Counted from the first letter of the stretch, positions 8,649 through 16,134 are shown. The stretch is 64,000 bases of DNA from Belnapia moabensis DSM 16746 (GCF_000745835.1 NZ_JQKB01000013.1:1-64000), one strand, 5' to 3'. Notes: generated from the sequence alone by a model not told the origin. Made by a program: numbers and translations.

Positions 8649-8954
8649 ATGGCCGCCAAACGCAGGCTTCGCATCTCAGGCGACTTCGCCGGCGCCGTGG
8701 CGCTGGTCTTTGCCGACTACCGCCGCTTCGTCGCCCTCTGCCTCGAGGAACCGGACGAGGCCATGGTGAAGGCCTTCGCCGCCCGCCACACCGCCGGCCG
8801 CACGGCCCTCGCCCATGCCGAGCAGCTGCTGAAGCTCGCCGCAGATGCTGGCGAGGAGGCGCAGCAGGACGCCATCGCCGAGGTTCTCGCCGAATGGCGC
8901 CGCCTCATGCCAACCCTGCCGGAGGAGGAGGATGACGCAAGCGCCGGACGTTGA
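8649..8954 (+). CDS. Small terminase subunit candidate (T7 gp18 position)
   Basis: A 101-residue helical protein starting MAAKRRLRISGDFAGAVALV, 4 bp after the tail fibre gene. Its last 23 bases overlap the large terminase gene. Size and position match T7 gp18 (89 residues), which recognises concatemeric DNA and hands it to the large subunit. No helix-turn-helix is obvious, so the call rests mainly on synteny. It could be another small phage protein. Confidence 0.5.
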   Translation: MAAKRRLRISGDFAGAVALVFADYRRFVALCLEEPDEAMVKAFAARHTAGRTALAHAEQLLKLAADAGEEAQQDAIAEVLAEWRRLMPTLPEEEDDASAGR

Positions 8955-10368
8955 CTTCCTCGAATTCGCCTGGATCTGGAACGCCGTCCAGAACCAGGGC
9001 ATGCCGGCGCCGCACCGGCGCATCGCCCGCTGGCTCCAGGCCCGCTGGGAGTGCGACGACCGGCGCCTTCTGCTGATGGCCTTCCGCGGCTGCGGCAAGT
9101 CCACGCTGGTCGGGCTGTTCTGCGCCTGGCGCCTGCTGCGGGCGCCGGACACGCGCATCCTGGTCCTCGCCGCCGACCAGGTGCTGGCGGCGAAGATGGT
9201 CGCCCAGGTGCGCCGCATCCTGGAACGCCATCCGCTCTGCCGGCAGCTCCTGCCGGAACGCGCGGAGAGCTGGGCGGCGGACCGCTTCACCGTTTCCCGC
9301 AAGGCGGTGCTGCGGGACCCGTCGATGCTCGCCCAGGGCATCGGCGGCAACATCACCGGCGCGCGGGCCGACCTCATCATCTGCGACGATGTCGAGGTCG
9401 CCGGTAATTGCGACACGGCGGGCAAGCGCGAGGAGCTGCGCGAACGGCTCGGCGAGTGCGAGTTCGTCCTCGTCCCGGGGGGAGGCATCCTCTATGTCGG
9501 CACGCCGCATTGCGCCGAGACGCTCTACCTGCCGCCGGAGGAGCCCGCCGCCTTCCTCCGCGGCTACCGGCGCCTCGCCCTGCCCCTGCTCGATGCCGAA
9601 GGCCGCAGCGCTTGGCCCGAGCGCTTCACGCCGACCTCGGTCGCCGCACTCCGCGACCGCGTCGGCCCGCTGCACTTCGCCCGGCAGATGCTGCTCCAGC
9701 CGGTGGCGGAGGCGGCGCTCCGGCTCGATCCGGCCCTCCTCATCCGCTACGGGGAGGAGCCGGACTACCGCGAGGCCGGCGGCCGCGCCCAACTCTCGCT
9801 GCTGGGCCGGCGGCTGGCCTCGGGCGGCGGCTTCTGGGACCCGGCCTATGGCCGCCCCGGGGCCGGCGATGCCTCGGTGCTGGCCGCAACCTATGCGGAC
9901 GGCGAGGGCAACCACTACCTCCATCGCCTCGCCTACCTCACGCATGACCCGGACAGCCAGGTCGACCCCGCGACCCAGCAATGCCGGGCCGTGGCGCGGC
10001 TGGCGCGGGAGCTGCTGCTGCCGGTGATCCGGGTGGAGACGAACGGCCTCGGCCGCTTCCTCCCCGCCCTGCTCCGCCGGGCGCTGGCGGAGGCGGGGGC
10101 GCCCTGCACGGTGATCGAGCATGCCAGCCGCCGCGCCAAGGCGGAACGCATCCTCGCCGCCCTGGAGCCGGCGCTCGCCGCCCGCCGCCTGCATGCCCAC
10201 GAGTCGGTGTTCCGCACGCCCTTCCCGGGCGAGATGGCCGCCTGGCGGCCGGACGCACCCGGCCAGCGGGACGACGCCCTCGACGCCCTGGCCGGCTGCC
10301 TGCTCGCAGAGCCGGTCCGCCTGCCCGCCGCCATGCCTGCCCCGCGCCAGCCCGCCTGGCGCGGCTAA
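8932..10368 (+). CDS. Phage terminase large subunit (T7 gp19-like)
   Basis: DNA packaging motor with ATPase and nuclease domains, 478 residues from the ATG at 8932 (MTQAPDVDFLEFAWIWNAVQ). The Walker A motif is FRGCGKST (residues 51-58) and Walker B is LIICDD (148-153). The nuclease domain shows WDPAYGRPGAGDASVLA (acidic residues D303, D313) and a late QRDDALDALAG. An in-frame Met at 8845 lies inside the preceding gene and is rejected. The length is slightly below T7 gp19 (586 residues), but all core motifs are present. Confidence 0.92.
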   Translation: MTQAPDVDFLEFAWIWNAVQNQGMPAPHRRIARWLQARWECDDRRLLLMAFRGCGKSTLVGLFCAWRLLRAPDTRILVLAADQVLAAKMVAQVRRILERHPLCRQLLPERAESWAADRFTVSRKAVLRDPSMLAQGIGGNITGARADLIICDDVEVAGNCDTAGKREELRERLGECEFVLVPGGGILYVGTPHCAETLYLPPEEPAAFLRGYRRLALPLLDAEGRSAWPERFTPTSVAALRDRVGPLHFARQMLLQPVAEAALRLDPALLIRYGEEPDYREAGGRAQLSLLGRRLASGGGFWDPAYGRPGAGDASVLAATYADGEGNHYLHRLAYLTHDPDSQVDPATQQCRAVARLARELLLPVIRVETNGLGRFLPALLRRALAEAGAPCTVIEHASRRAKAERILAALEPALAARRLHAHESVFRTPFPGEMAAWRPDAPGQRDDALDALAGCLLAEPVRLPAAMPAPRQPAWRG

Positions 10369-10595
10369 CCGGCCTTCTTCAGCCGCAGAATCTCCCCGGC
10401 ATGCCGCTCCCGCCCCGCCGGGGTCAGCTCGTACCGCCCATCCGCCCTGAGCCTCGCCAGCCCCATGCCCTGGAGCCGTTCCAGGCATGGCCCGTCCTTC
10501 AGCCCATCGGGCCGTCCGCCTCCGCCCACCAGCACCAGCCGGTGGAGCGCCGCGCGGCAGCAGGTCTCGAGATAGGGCTCGTTCCAGATCGTCAC
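10365..10595 (-). CDS. Small winged-helix-like protein antisense in the prophage
   Basis: A 76-residue frame from a GTG at 10595 (VTIWNEPYLETCCRAALHRL), transcribed against the phage genes. Its stop overlaps the terminase stop by 4 bp. The C-terminal half (LERLQGMGLARLRADGRYEL, then TPAGRERHAGEILRLKK) has the helix plus beta-wing pattern of a winged-helix DNA-binding domain. An in-frame ATG at 10676 would give 103 residues but would overlap the next plus-strand start. It fills the only 300-bp gap in the cassette. Function unknown; a small regulator is an inference. Confidence 0.5.
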   Translation of the reverse strand: MTIWNEPYLETCCRAALHRLVLVGGGGRPDGLKDGPCLERLQGMGLARLRADGRYELTPAGRERHAGEILRLKKAG

Positions 10596-10669
10596 TGTTC
10601 CATCGCGTCCCGGTACCGCCCGAGGGTGGTCGCACCGGCACGCCGCTTCAAGGAGGCATGTGAGCCGCG

Positions 10670-10987
10670 ATGTCAATCGAACCCACCTGGTGGATCAGCG
10701 CAGTGGAGGCGCCGATCGCCGCCGCCCTGTTCTGGATGCTCCACGGCCTGCGGAAGGACCTGCACGACCGCATCGACCGCACCACGGAGCGGGAGAGCGG
10801 CGAGGTCCGCCGCACCCGCGACGAGCTCGCCGACTTCAAGCTGGAGGTGGCGCGCAGCTACGTCCCGCTCTCGCTCATTCGGGACGTGGACCGCCGCCTC
10901 TCCCAGCACCTGCTGCGCATCGAGGAGAAGCTGGAGGCAGCCGGCACGCTCCGCCTGCGCGACCGCCTCGGGGGAGACGAGCCATGA
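10670..10987 (+). CDS. Membrane-anchored coiled-coil protein, holin/spanin-like candidate
   Basis: A 105-residue protein with one hydrophobic segment near the N-terminus (about residues 8-25, WISAVEAPIAAALFWML) followed by a charged helical stretch rich in Arg/Glu/Asp (about 27-95). It overlaps the endolysin gene by 4 bp (ATGA), so a role in lysis is likely: it could be a holin, an XhlA-like anchor or an inner-membrane spanin. No family motif settles which. ATG 10670 is the only sensible start. Confidence 0.5.
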   Translation: MSIEPTWWISAVEAPIAAALFWMLHGLRKDLHDRIDRTTERESGEVRRTRDELADFKLEVARSYVPLSLIRDVDRRLSQHLLRIEEKLEAAGTLRLRDRLGGDEP

Positions 10988-11412
10988 GCGCCGAGGTCCT
11001 GGCCCTCACCCTCCGCGCCGAGGCCGGCAGCCGCTCCGTCCGCGCCATCGAGGCGCTCGCCGCCCTGGTGGTGAACCGCGCCTGCCTGGCTGCCGAGGCC
11101 CCGGCGCTGCGCACCCGCTTCGCCCCCGGCCTCCGCGCCGGGGCAGGTTGGGCCGCGCTGCTGGCCGAAGCCTGCCGCGCCCCCTTCCTCTTCCGCTGCT
11201 GGCAGCCCGGCCGGCTGCGCGCCGAGGCGCCGGCCGATGCGGCGATGGAGGTCTGCCGCCGCATCGCCGCCCGCGCCATGGGCGGCGCCCTGCAGGACCC
11301 GACCGAGGGCGCGACGCACTGGCACGACGGCGCCTCGCTCCCCGGCTGGGCGATCGGCCAGGTGCCGACCGCCGAGATCGGCGGCCTGGTCTTCTACCGC
11401 CTGCCCGGCTGA
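10984..11412 (+). CDS. SleB-type cell wall hydrolase (phage endolysin)
   Basis: A 142-residue protein of the Hydrolase_2 (SleB) family, which cuts peptidoglycan glycan strands. The N-terminal segment EVLALTLRAEAGSRSVRAIE carries the expected catalytic Glu (about E14), followed by AALVVNRA. The C-terminal motif GATHWHDGASLPGWAIGQVP and VFYRLPG is diagnostic. There is no signal peptide, so export or a holin would be needed, in keeping with the upstream membrane protein. It is the last phage gene; the next gene, on the other strand, is host-like. Confidence 0.85.
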   Translation: MSAEVLALTLRAEAGSRSVRAIEALAALVVNRACLAAEAPALRTRFAPGLRAGAGWAALLAEACRAPFLFRCWQPGRLRAEAPADAAMEVCRRIAARAMGGALQDPTEGATHWHDGASLPGWAIGQVPTAEIGGLVFYRLPG

Positions 11413-11419
11413 GCCCGCG

Positions 11420-12013
11420 TTACAGCAGGACAAGCCCCGCCCGCGCGCCGCGCGCCACCGCATCCGCCCGGCTCGCGGCGCCGAGCTTCTGCAATACGGC
11501 GGCCACATGCGCCTTCGCCGTATGGAAGGAGAGACCGAGCCGCCGAGCGATCACCTTGTTGGAGGCCCCGGCGGCCAGCAGGTCCAGCACCTCGCGCTCG
11601 CGCCGGGTCAGCCCCGCCTCGACCGCCGCCGGCGCCGGCACCCGGCCGACGAGGCCGGCAAGCTGCGCCGGCGGCAGCACCGCCAGCCCACGCGCGATGG
11701 CCGGCAGCGCGGCCGCCAGCAGGGCAGGGGCCGCATCCGGCGGCAGCACCGCCCGCGCCCCGGCGCGGAGCGCGGCCAGCGCCGTCGCCCCCTCGGCCAG
11801 CACCAGGGTCGGCGGCCCCTCGGGCTCCACCGCCGGCAGTTCGGTGACGACCACCGCCGCCGTCGCCGGCTCCTCCACCAGGCGGATACCGGGCAGGTCG
11901 GCCAGCCGCGCGGCGATATCGGCATCGGCGGCATGCACCGCGACGGAAGGCAGGCTCGCCGGACGCCGCGGCGGCGTCCCATGCGAAGGCCGTTCGAGTA
12001 GGATAGCAGCCAT
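11420..12013 (-). CDS. LuxR-family transcription factor with degenerate receiver-like N-terminus
   Basis: A 197-residue DNA-binding regulator. The C-terminal LuxR helix-turn-helix is clear (about 135-197: LTRREREVLDLLAAGASNKV, then IARRLGLSFHTAKAHVAAVL). The N-terminal 130 residues alternate short strands and Ala-rich helices like a response-regulator receiver, but I see no phosphoacceptor Asp pocket, so it may be phosphorylation-independent. The ATG at 12013 overlaps the upstream gene's stop (TGATG), showing translational coupling with the HtrA-like protein; a GTG one codon earlier is possible. Confidence 0.8.
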   Translation of the reverse strand: MAAILLERPSHGTPPRRPASLPSVAVHAADADIAARLADLPGIRLVEEPATAAVVVTELPAVEPEGPPTLVLAEGATALAALRAGARAVLPPDAAPALLAAALPAIARGLAVLPPAQLAGLVGRVPAPAAVEAGLTRREREVLDLLAAGASNKVIARRLGLSFHTAKAHVAAVLQKLGAASRADAVARGARAGLVLL

Positions 12014-12897
12014 CACGCAGCAGCCCTTTCACCGATCCGCAGCGTTACCCGTCGCTGCTCCCCGCCCCGGAGCAGGTCGAGCACCACCTCGGTGCCGACG
12101 CTCTCCGGGTCGAGCCGTGCCAGCATCTCCCGCACTGACCCGAGCGGCACCCCGTCCCAGGCCGCCAGCACGTCGCCCAGCATCAGCCCGGCCTGGCCCG
12201 CCGGGCTCTTCGGGTCGATGCCGACGACGATGAGCCCGCGCAGCCCCTCCGCCCGCACCGGCTGCAAGGCGAGGCCGACATAGCCCCGCGCCACACGCCC
12301 ATGACGTTGAATGTGCCCGACCGAGCGGGCGATGGTTTCGGCCGGAATGGCGAGCGCCCGCCGCCTTGGTCCGGGGACGGCCATGCCGACCAGCCGCCCG
12401 GCATGGTCGAGCACCGCCCCGCCCTCGCAGGCCGGGTCGAGCCGGAGCCCGAGCTGGATTCGCCGCTCCAGCCGCCCGCCGCGCATCGAGCGCCAGGGCC
12501 CCGCCACCTGCGCCGCCGCGCCGTAGGCGACCAGCGGCCCATGCTCGTCCCGCCCGATGGCGATCACCAGATGCCCCGCCGCCAGCGCCTCGGCCGGCGC
12601 CGTCTCAAGCCCCGGCAGCGGCCCCGTCTCGGCCCGCAGCAGGGCGACATCCGTGCCGGGATCGCGCCCGATGAGGCTCGCCGTCACCTCCCGCCCGTCC
12701 GGCAGGGTCAGGGTCAGCTCGTCGTCGCGCTCCAGCGCCTCCTCGGCGGTGACGACCAGCCCCTCGGCCCAGAGCAGGCCGGACCGCGCCCGCCCGTCGC
12801 GGCCATGCACCGCGACGGTACGGGCAGCCCCCAGCGCGCCGAGGCTGGCGAGCCGGTCGGAGAAGGCGGCGAGGGCGGGAATCAGGGCGTCGCTCAT
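12013..12897 (-). CDS. HtrA/DegP-like protein with PDZ domain, catalytic residues lost (pseudoprotease)
   Basis: A 294-residue S1C-type fold from the ATG at 12897 (MSDALIPALAAFSDRLASLG). The trypsin-like domain spans about 20-190 and a PDZ domain about 205-290 (GYVGLALQPV, SPAGQAGLMLGDVLAAWDGV). Where active HtrA has TNNHVV this protein has TAEEAL (E53), and where active HtrA has GNSGGP it has CEGGAV (E158). The middle Asp survives (GTDVALL, D83). It should therefore bind peptides but not cut them. No signal peptide is seen. It is coupled to the LuxR gene, so a sensing or adaptor role is plausible. Confidence 0.8.
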   Translation of the reverse strand: MSDALIPALAAFSDRLASLGALGAARTVAVHGRDGRARSGLLWAEGLVVTAEEALERDDELTLTLPDGREVTASLIGRDPGTDVALLRAETGPLPGLETAPAEALAAGHLVIAIGRDEHGPLVAYGAAAQVAGPWRSMRGGRLERRIQLGLRLDPACEGGAVLDHAGRLVGMAVPGPRRRALAIPAETIARSVGHIQRHGRVARGYVGLALQPVRAEGLRGLIVVGIDPKSPAGQAGLMLGDVLAAWDGVPLGSVREMLARLDPESVGTEVVLDLLRGGEQRRVTLRIGERAAA

Positions 12898-13073
12898 GAT
12901 GCTTAATGTGTGCATGCCCTGGCCTCGGCGCCATGGCCCGAATGGGCGGGCCGCGGATAACCGCCGGCCATCAACCCTTTCGTGAAAATCGGGTGCGATG
13001 ATGCAACGGACCGGTGGTTGACCAAAACGGCCGGAACGGGCGCCATAGGCGGCATCGGGGCGTGGGGGATAGA

Positions 13074-14537
13074 ATGTCGAAGCTGCTGTCATGGCAAGGG
13101 CCGGCGCTGGCCGTGCTGCTGGTGCCGCTGGCCGGGTGCGGCCTCACCGTGGAACGCAGCGAGCGCGTCGCCGCGATGCAGCGGAATCTCCAGGCGTCGG
13201 AGGCCCAGGGAACCGCCCTGCGCGGCCGCGTCGCCGAGCTGGAACAGGCGCTCGCCGCCGAGCGCCAAGCCGCCGGCGACCTCGCCGCCCTCGAGCAACG
13301 CCTGAGCGCCGCCCGCGGCGCGCTCGCCAATGCCCAGCGCTCCCGCGGCGGCGCCGAGGCCGAGGCGCAGCGCCTGCGCGAGCGCCTCGCCGCGGAGGAA
13401 CGCCAGCTCGCCGAGCTGGAGCAGAGCAGCACCGCCCGCCGCGGCAGCCTCGGCGAGGCGGAGACGCGCATCGCCAGCCTGCGCGACCAGGCCGCCGCCG
13501 CCGAACGCCGCCTCGCCGAGCTGCGTGACCAGTCCTCCGCCCAAGACGGCCGCCTCTCCTCCCTCGGCGAGCGCGCCGTCGCCGAGGAACGCCGCCTCGC
13601 CGGCCTGCGCGAGATGGCCGCCACCACCGAGCGCCGCCTCGCCAGCCTGCGCGACGAGGTGGCGAACGAGGACCGCCGCCTGGTCGGCCAGCGCGAGCGC
13701 GCGACGCAGGAGGAGGCGCGGCTGCAAAGCCTGCGCGCCACCATCGCCGAGGCGCAGCAATCCCTCGCCGAGCGGCAGCAGGCCGGCACCGAGGCGGAGC
13801 GCCGCATCGCCACCCTTCGCGCCGACACGGCCAATGCCGAGCGCGAGCTGGCCGCCCGCCGCACCGCCCTCGCCGAGGCCGAGACCCGCCTGACCAGCAC
13901 CAACCGCAGCGCCGACGAGGCCGCCGGCCGCGCCCGCGCCTCGCAGCAGCAGGTGGCCGAGGCCGACCGCCGCCTCGCCGGCCTGCGCGACGAACTCAGC
14001 CAGGCCGAAGCTGCCCTGACGCAGCGCCGCGGCGCCGTCGAGCAGGCCCAGGCCGAGCTGGCCCGCATCACCACCGCCCGCGACGAGGCCCAGACCACGC
14101 TGCGCGGCCTCGAGCAGCGCAGCGCCGCCCTGCGCCAGGAAGTCGGCGCCGCCGAACGCCGCCTCGCCGAACTGCGCGACGGCACCGCGGCGGAGGAGCG
14201 GCGCCTCGCCTCGGTCCGCGCCGAGGCCGAGGCCGCCGGCACCGAGCTCGCCGCCCGCCGCGCCGCCCTGGCAGAGGCCGAGACCCAGGCCCGCGCCGTC
14301 GAGGCCGCCCGGCGCGACGCCGCCCAGCTGCTCGACCAGGCGGCCGCGCTGCGGGCGCAGGTGGCGCAAATGGAGCAGCGGCGCCAGGAACTCGCCAGCG
14401 AGATCGCCGAGGGCGAGGGCCGCCTGGCCCGGCAACGCCGCGAGATGCAGGCCCTCGGCGAGCGGATGACGCCGGCCAGCGGCCAGTCGCCTACGCCCGA
14501 CACCCCGGCCGAAGGCGGCGGCGCCCCGCCTCGCTGA
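13074..14537 (+). CDS. Lipoprotein with long 14-residue-repeat coiled coil
   Basis: A 487-residue protein from the ATG at 13074, preceded by a GGGGGA ribosome site. The signal peptide ends in the lipobox LAGC (C22). Nearly all the rest is an Ala/Arg/Glu-rich coiled coil. Residues 127-350 are sixteen back-to-back 14-residue units of the type AAAERRLAELRDQS, with about four more from 358 to 413, and the C-terminus is short and proline/glycine-rich. No globular domain is visible. It is divergent from the pseudoprotease/LuxR pair. An envelope spacer or scaffold role is inferred; no family is assigned. Confidence 0.85.
   Translation: MSKLLSWQGPALAVLLVPLAGCGLTVERSERVAAMQRNLQASEAQGTALRGRVAELEQALAAERQAAGDLAALEQRLSAARGALANAQRSRGGAEAEAQRLRERLAAEERQLAELEQSSTARRGSLGEAETRIASLRDQAAAAERRLAELRDQSSAQDGRLSSLGERAVAEERRLAGLREMAATTERRLASLRDEVANEDRRLVGQRERATQEEARLQSLRATIAEAQQSLAERQQAGTEAERRIATLRADTANAERELAARRTALAEAETRLTSTNRSADEAAGRARASQQQVAEADRRLAGLRDELSQAEAALTQRRGAVEQAQAELARITTARDEAQTTLRGLEQRSAALRQEVGAAERRLAELRDGTAAEERRLASVRAEAEAAGTELAARRAALAEAETQARAVEAARRDAAQLLDQAAALRAQVAQMEQRRQELASEIAEGEGRLARQRREMQALGERMTPASGQSPTPDTPAEGGGAPPR
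13452..14312 (+). repeat. 42-bp periodic coding repeats (14-residue coiled-coil units)
   Basis: Within the lipoprotein gene the protein repeats every 14 residues (two heptads) for sixteen units from 13452 to 14123, and again in about four units from 14145 to 14312. The core is (A/E)ERRLAxLR. The DNA copies have diverged, so this is an old repeat and not a recent slippage tract. Confidence 0.8.
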
Positions 14538-14550
14538 CGCGGGGAGGGCG

Positions 14551-14574
14551 CCTAAAGCCCTAAATTCCTAAATG
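14551..14574 (+). repeat. Three CCTAAA direct repeats at exact 8-bp spacing
   Basis: CCTAAA occurs at 14551, 14559 and 14567, separated by two bases each time, 14 bp after the coiled-coil gene's stop. This is a small AT-rich island in otherwise very GC-rich DNA, about 180 bp before the ferredoxin gene. It could be a binding site array or a melting-prone element. Confidence 0.6.
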
Positions 14575-14581
14575 TCCGAAG

Positions 14582-14605
14582 CCGCGCCTGGCCGCCCCGG
14601 CGCGG
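14582..14605 (+). terminator. GC hairpin after the coiled-coil lipoprotein gene
   Basis: A 7-bp perfect stem (14582-14588 with 14599-14605) with a 10-nt loop lies in the 210-bp gap before the ferredoxin gene. It lacks a T-tract, so it is only a candidate terminator. Confidence 0.35.
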
Positions 14606-14747
14606 AACGGGCAGGCTGGAGCCGGCCGGCACCCGTGGCGACCTGCGGCACGGCAAACGGCGCGGATCAGCGCGATGGACGAGGTGGCGCCCCATTGATG
14701 AAGAACCGACCCGTCACCTGCCCGCCGCATGTAGGGCCGGTGGCGCC

Positions 14748-15044
14748 ATGATCACCGTGCGCTTCCTGACCAGCGGGCGCGAGGCCCGGGTGGCGGAGAG
14801 CACCAGCCTGCTGCGCCTCTCCATCCGCGAGCAAGGCGGCATCCCCTTCAAATGCGGCGGCGGCGTCTGCGGCACCTGCCGCTGTAAGGTCGAGGCGGGG
14901 CGCGACCATCTCGAAGCGGTGACGCCGAAGGAGCGCCGGCACCTGACCGAGGCCGAACTCGCCGATGGCTGGCGCATCGCCTGCCAGGCCCTCGTCATCG
15001 GCGACGTATCGGTCTCCTGGCCCGAGGCCGGCAGCAAGCGGTGA
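14748..15044 (+). CDS. Plant-type [2Fe-2S] ferredoxin
   Basis: A 98-residue electron carrier starting MITVRFLTSGREARVAESTS. Cluster ligands are C36, C41, C44 and C79 (FKCGGGVCGTCRC, then WRIACQALV), the C-x4-C-x2-C-xn-C pattern of plant-type ferredoxins. It overlaps the flavodoxin-like gene by 4 bp (GTGA), so the two are probably co-translated. Likely partners are an oxygenase or reductase elsewhere, since none is adjacent. Confidence 0.9.
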   Translation: MITVRFLTSGREARVAESTSLLRLSIREQGGIPFKCGGGVCGTCRCKVEAGRDHLEAVTPKERRHLTEAELADGWRIACQALVIGDVSVSWPEAGSKR

Positions 15045-15526
15045 AGACGCTCCTCATCGTCTGGCACAGCATGACGGGCGGCACCCGGCAGATGGCCGAG
15101 GCCGCCGCCCGCGGCGCCGCTGGCGAGGTGCGGGTGCGCCTGCTCCCGGCACCCGAGGCCGGCCCGGACGACATGCTCGCGGCCGATGGCTACCTCTTCG
15201 CCACGCCCGAGAACCTCGCCGCCATGTCGGGGCTGATGAAGGACTTCTTCGACCGATCCTACTACCCGGTGCTCGACCTGGTGAACGGCCGCCCCTATGC
15301 GACGATGATCTGCGCCGGCAGCGACGGCAGCAACGCCGCCAGGCAACTTGCCCGCATCGCCACCGGCTGGCGGCTGCGCCCGGTGGCGGAGCCATTGATC
15401 CTCTGCACCCGGGCACAGACGCCGGAGGCGATCCTCGCCCCCAAGACCATCCCGCCCGAGGAGCTTCGCCGCTGCGAGGAGTTGGGAGCGATGCTCGGGG
15501 CAGGCCTGGCGATGGGGATTCTTTGA
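15041..15526 (+). CDS. Flavodoxin-fold / NAD(P)H-dependent FMN oxidoreductase-like protein
   Basis: A 161-residue protein that probably binds FMN. Its N-terminus MKTLLIVWHSMTGGTRQMAE has the phosphate-binding loop of flavodoxins (HSMTGGTRQMA), and LFATPENLAAMSGLMKDFFD resembles the second FMN loop of NADPH-dependent FMN reductases. The GTG start at 15041 overlaps the ferredoxin stop. Pairing with a ferredoxin suggests a small electron-transfer unit. The exact redox partner is unknown. Confidence 0.75.
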   Translation: MKTLLIVWHSMTGGTRQMAEAAARGAAGEVRVRLLPAPEAGPDDMLAADGYLFATPENLAAMSGLMKDFFDRSYYPVLDLVNGRPYATMICAGSDGSNAARQLARIATGWRLRPVAEPLILCTRAQTPEAILAPKTIPPEELRRCEELGAMLGAGLAMGIL

Positions 15527-15549
15527 CACCGACGGGCTATGGTGCAGGC

Positions 15550-16134
15550 ATGTCCCGGCCCTTCCTCCGCCGCATCGCGCATATCCCCATCATCCTGCTC
15601 GCATTGGTGGCGGTGCTGCTGGAGTCGACGCTGTGGCGCTGGCTGACGGCACTCGGCCATGCGCTGTCGCGCCTGCCGGTCTTCGCGGCGGTGGAACGGC
15701 TGGTGGCGCGGCTCAGCCCGCGCATGGTGGTGGTGGTCTTCGTGCTGCCCTTCCTCGCCGTCATCCCGTTGCTGAAGCTCGGCGAGCTCTGGCTCTTCCT
15801 GCACGGGCATTTCGTGCTGGGCATCGTGCTGCTGCTGGCGGCGAAGGTGCTGGGCGTCGCCTTCTCCGCCCGGCTCTTCGCCATCGCCCGGCCGAAGATG
15901 CTCCAGGTCCCGAGCTTCGCCTGGGCCTATGGCGGAGCGATGCGGCTGCTGGCCTATGGCCATGCGGTGCTGGAGGGCATTCCCGCATGGGTGGCGGCAC
16001 GGGAGTTCATCCACCGCCTCGGCGCGACCGGCCGAGCACTGCTGGCGACGGGCTGGCGCGCCTTGCGCGGCGGAGGCGGCCCTGGCCTCCGCCTGCGCTT
16101 CGCCGCCGCGATGCGCCTTCTCCGCCGGGGCTAG
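15550..16134 (+). CDS. Conserved integral membrane protein of unknown function
   Basis: A 194-residue protein starting MSRPFLRRIAHIPIILLALV. Hydrophobic segments lie at about residues 10-32, 58-78 (VVVVFVLPFLAVIPLLKLGE) and 83-105. The rest is basic and helical. No catalytic motif is seen. It starts 23 bp after the flavodoxin-like gene and its stop overlaps the stop region of the convergent dehydrogenase. It could be a member of the same operon. Confidence 0.7.
   Translation: MSRPFLRRIAHIPIILLALVAVLLESTLWRWLTALGHALSRLPVFAAVERLVARLSPRMVVVVFVLPFLAVIPLLKLGELWLFLHGHFVLGIVLLLAAKVLGVAFSARLFAIARPKMLQVPSFAWAYGGAMRLLAYGHAVLEGIPAWVAAREFIHRLGATGRALLATGWRALRGGGGPGLRLRFAAAMRLLRRG

Larger units (their letters stand above)
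500..11412 (+). mobile_element. Defective T7-like (podovirus) prophage: structural, packaging and lysis module
   Basis: Gene order is portal, scaffold, capsid, tail tubular A, tail tubular B, gp14-like protein, tail fibre, small terminase candidate, large terminase, membrane/coiled-coil lysis candidate and SleB endolysin. This follows phage T7 genes 8 to 19, with the large internal core proteins gp15/gp16 missing. The portal lacks its N-terminus. No phage RNA polymerase, DNA replication gene, integrase or repressor is visible before the host-like LuxR gene at 11420. I see no attachment-site repeat. The cassette is therefore inferred to be a remnant. The reading frames it does keep are undamaged and closely packed. 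Confidence 0.85.

Noticed and set aside
5186-8674. Minus-strand open frame of 1162 codons across the phage tail genes
   Set aside because: It is antisense to the nozzle, gp14-like and tail-fibre genes, which have clear family motifs. Its translation is Arg/Ala/Gly/His-rich without any domain, as expected from very high GC codon usage that makes stop codons rare on the opposite strand.
10369-11420. Attachment site or tRNA at the right end of the prophage
   Set aside because: No tRNA, no direct repeat matching the left side and no integrase were found, so no att site can be claimed.
13452-14312. Possible CRISPR-like array (regular repeats)
   Set aside because: The regularity is in the protein (14 residues) with diverged DNA copies and an intact frame. 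No CRISPR array or cas gene is seen anywhere in the window.
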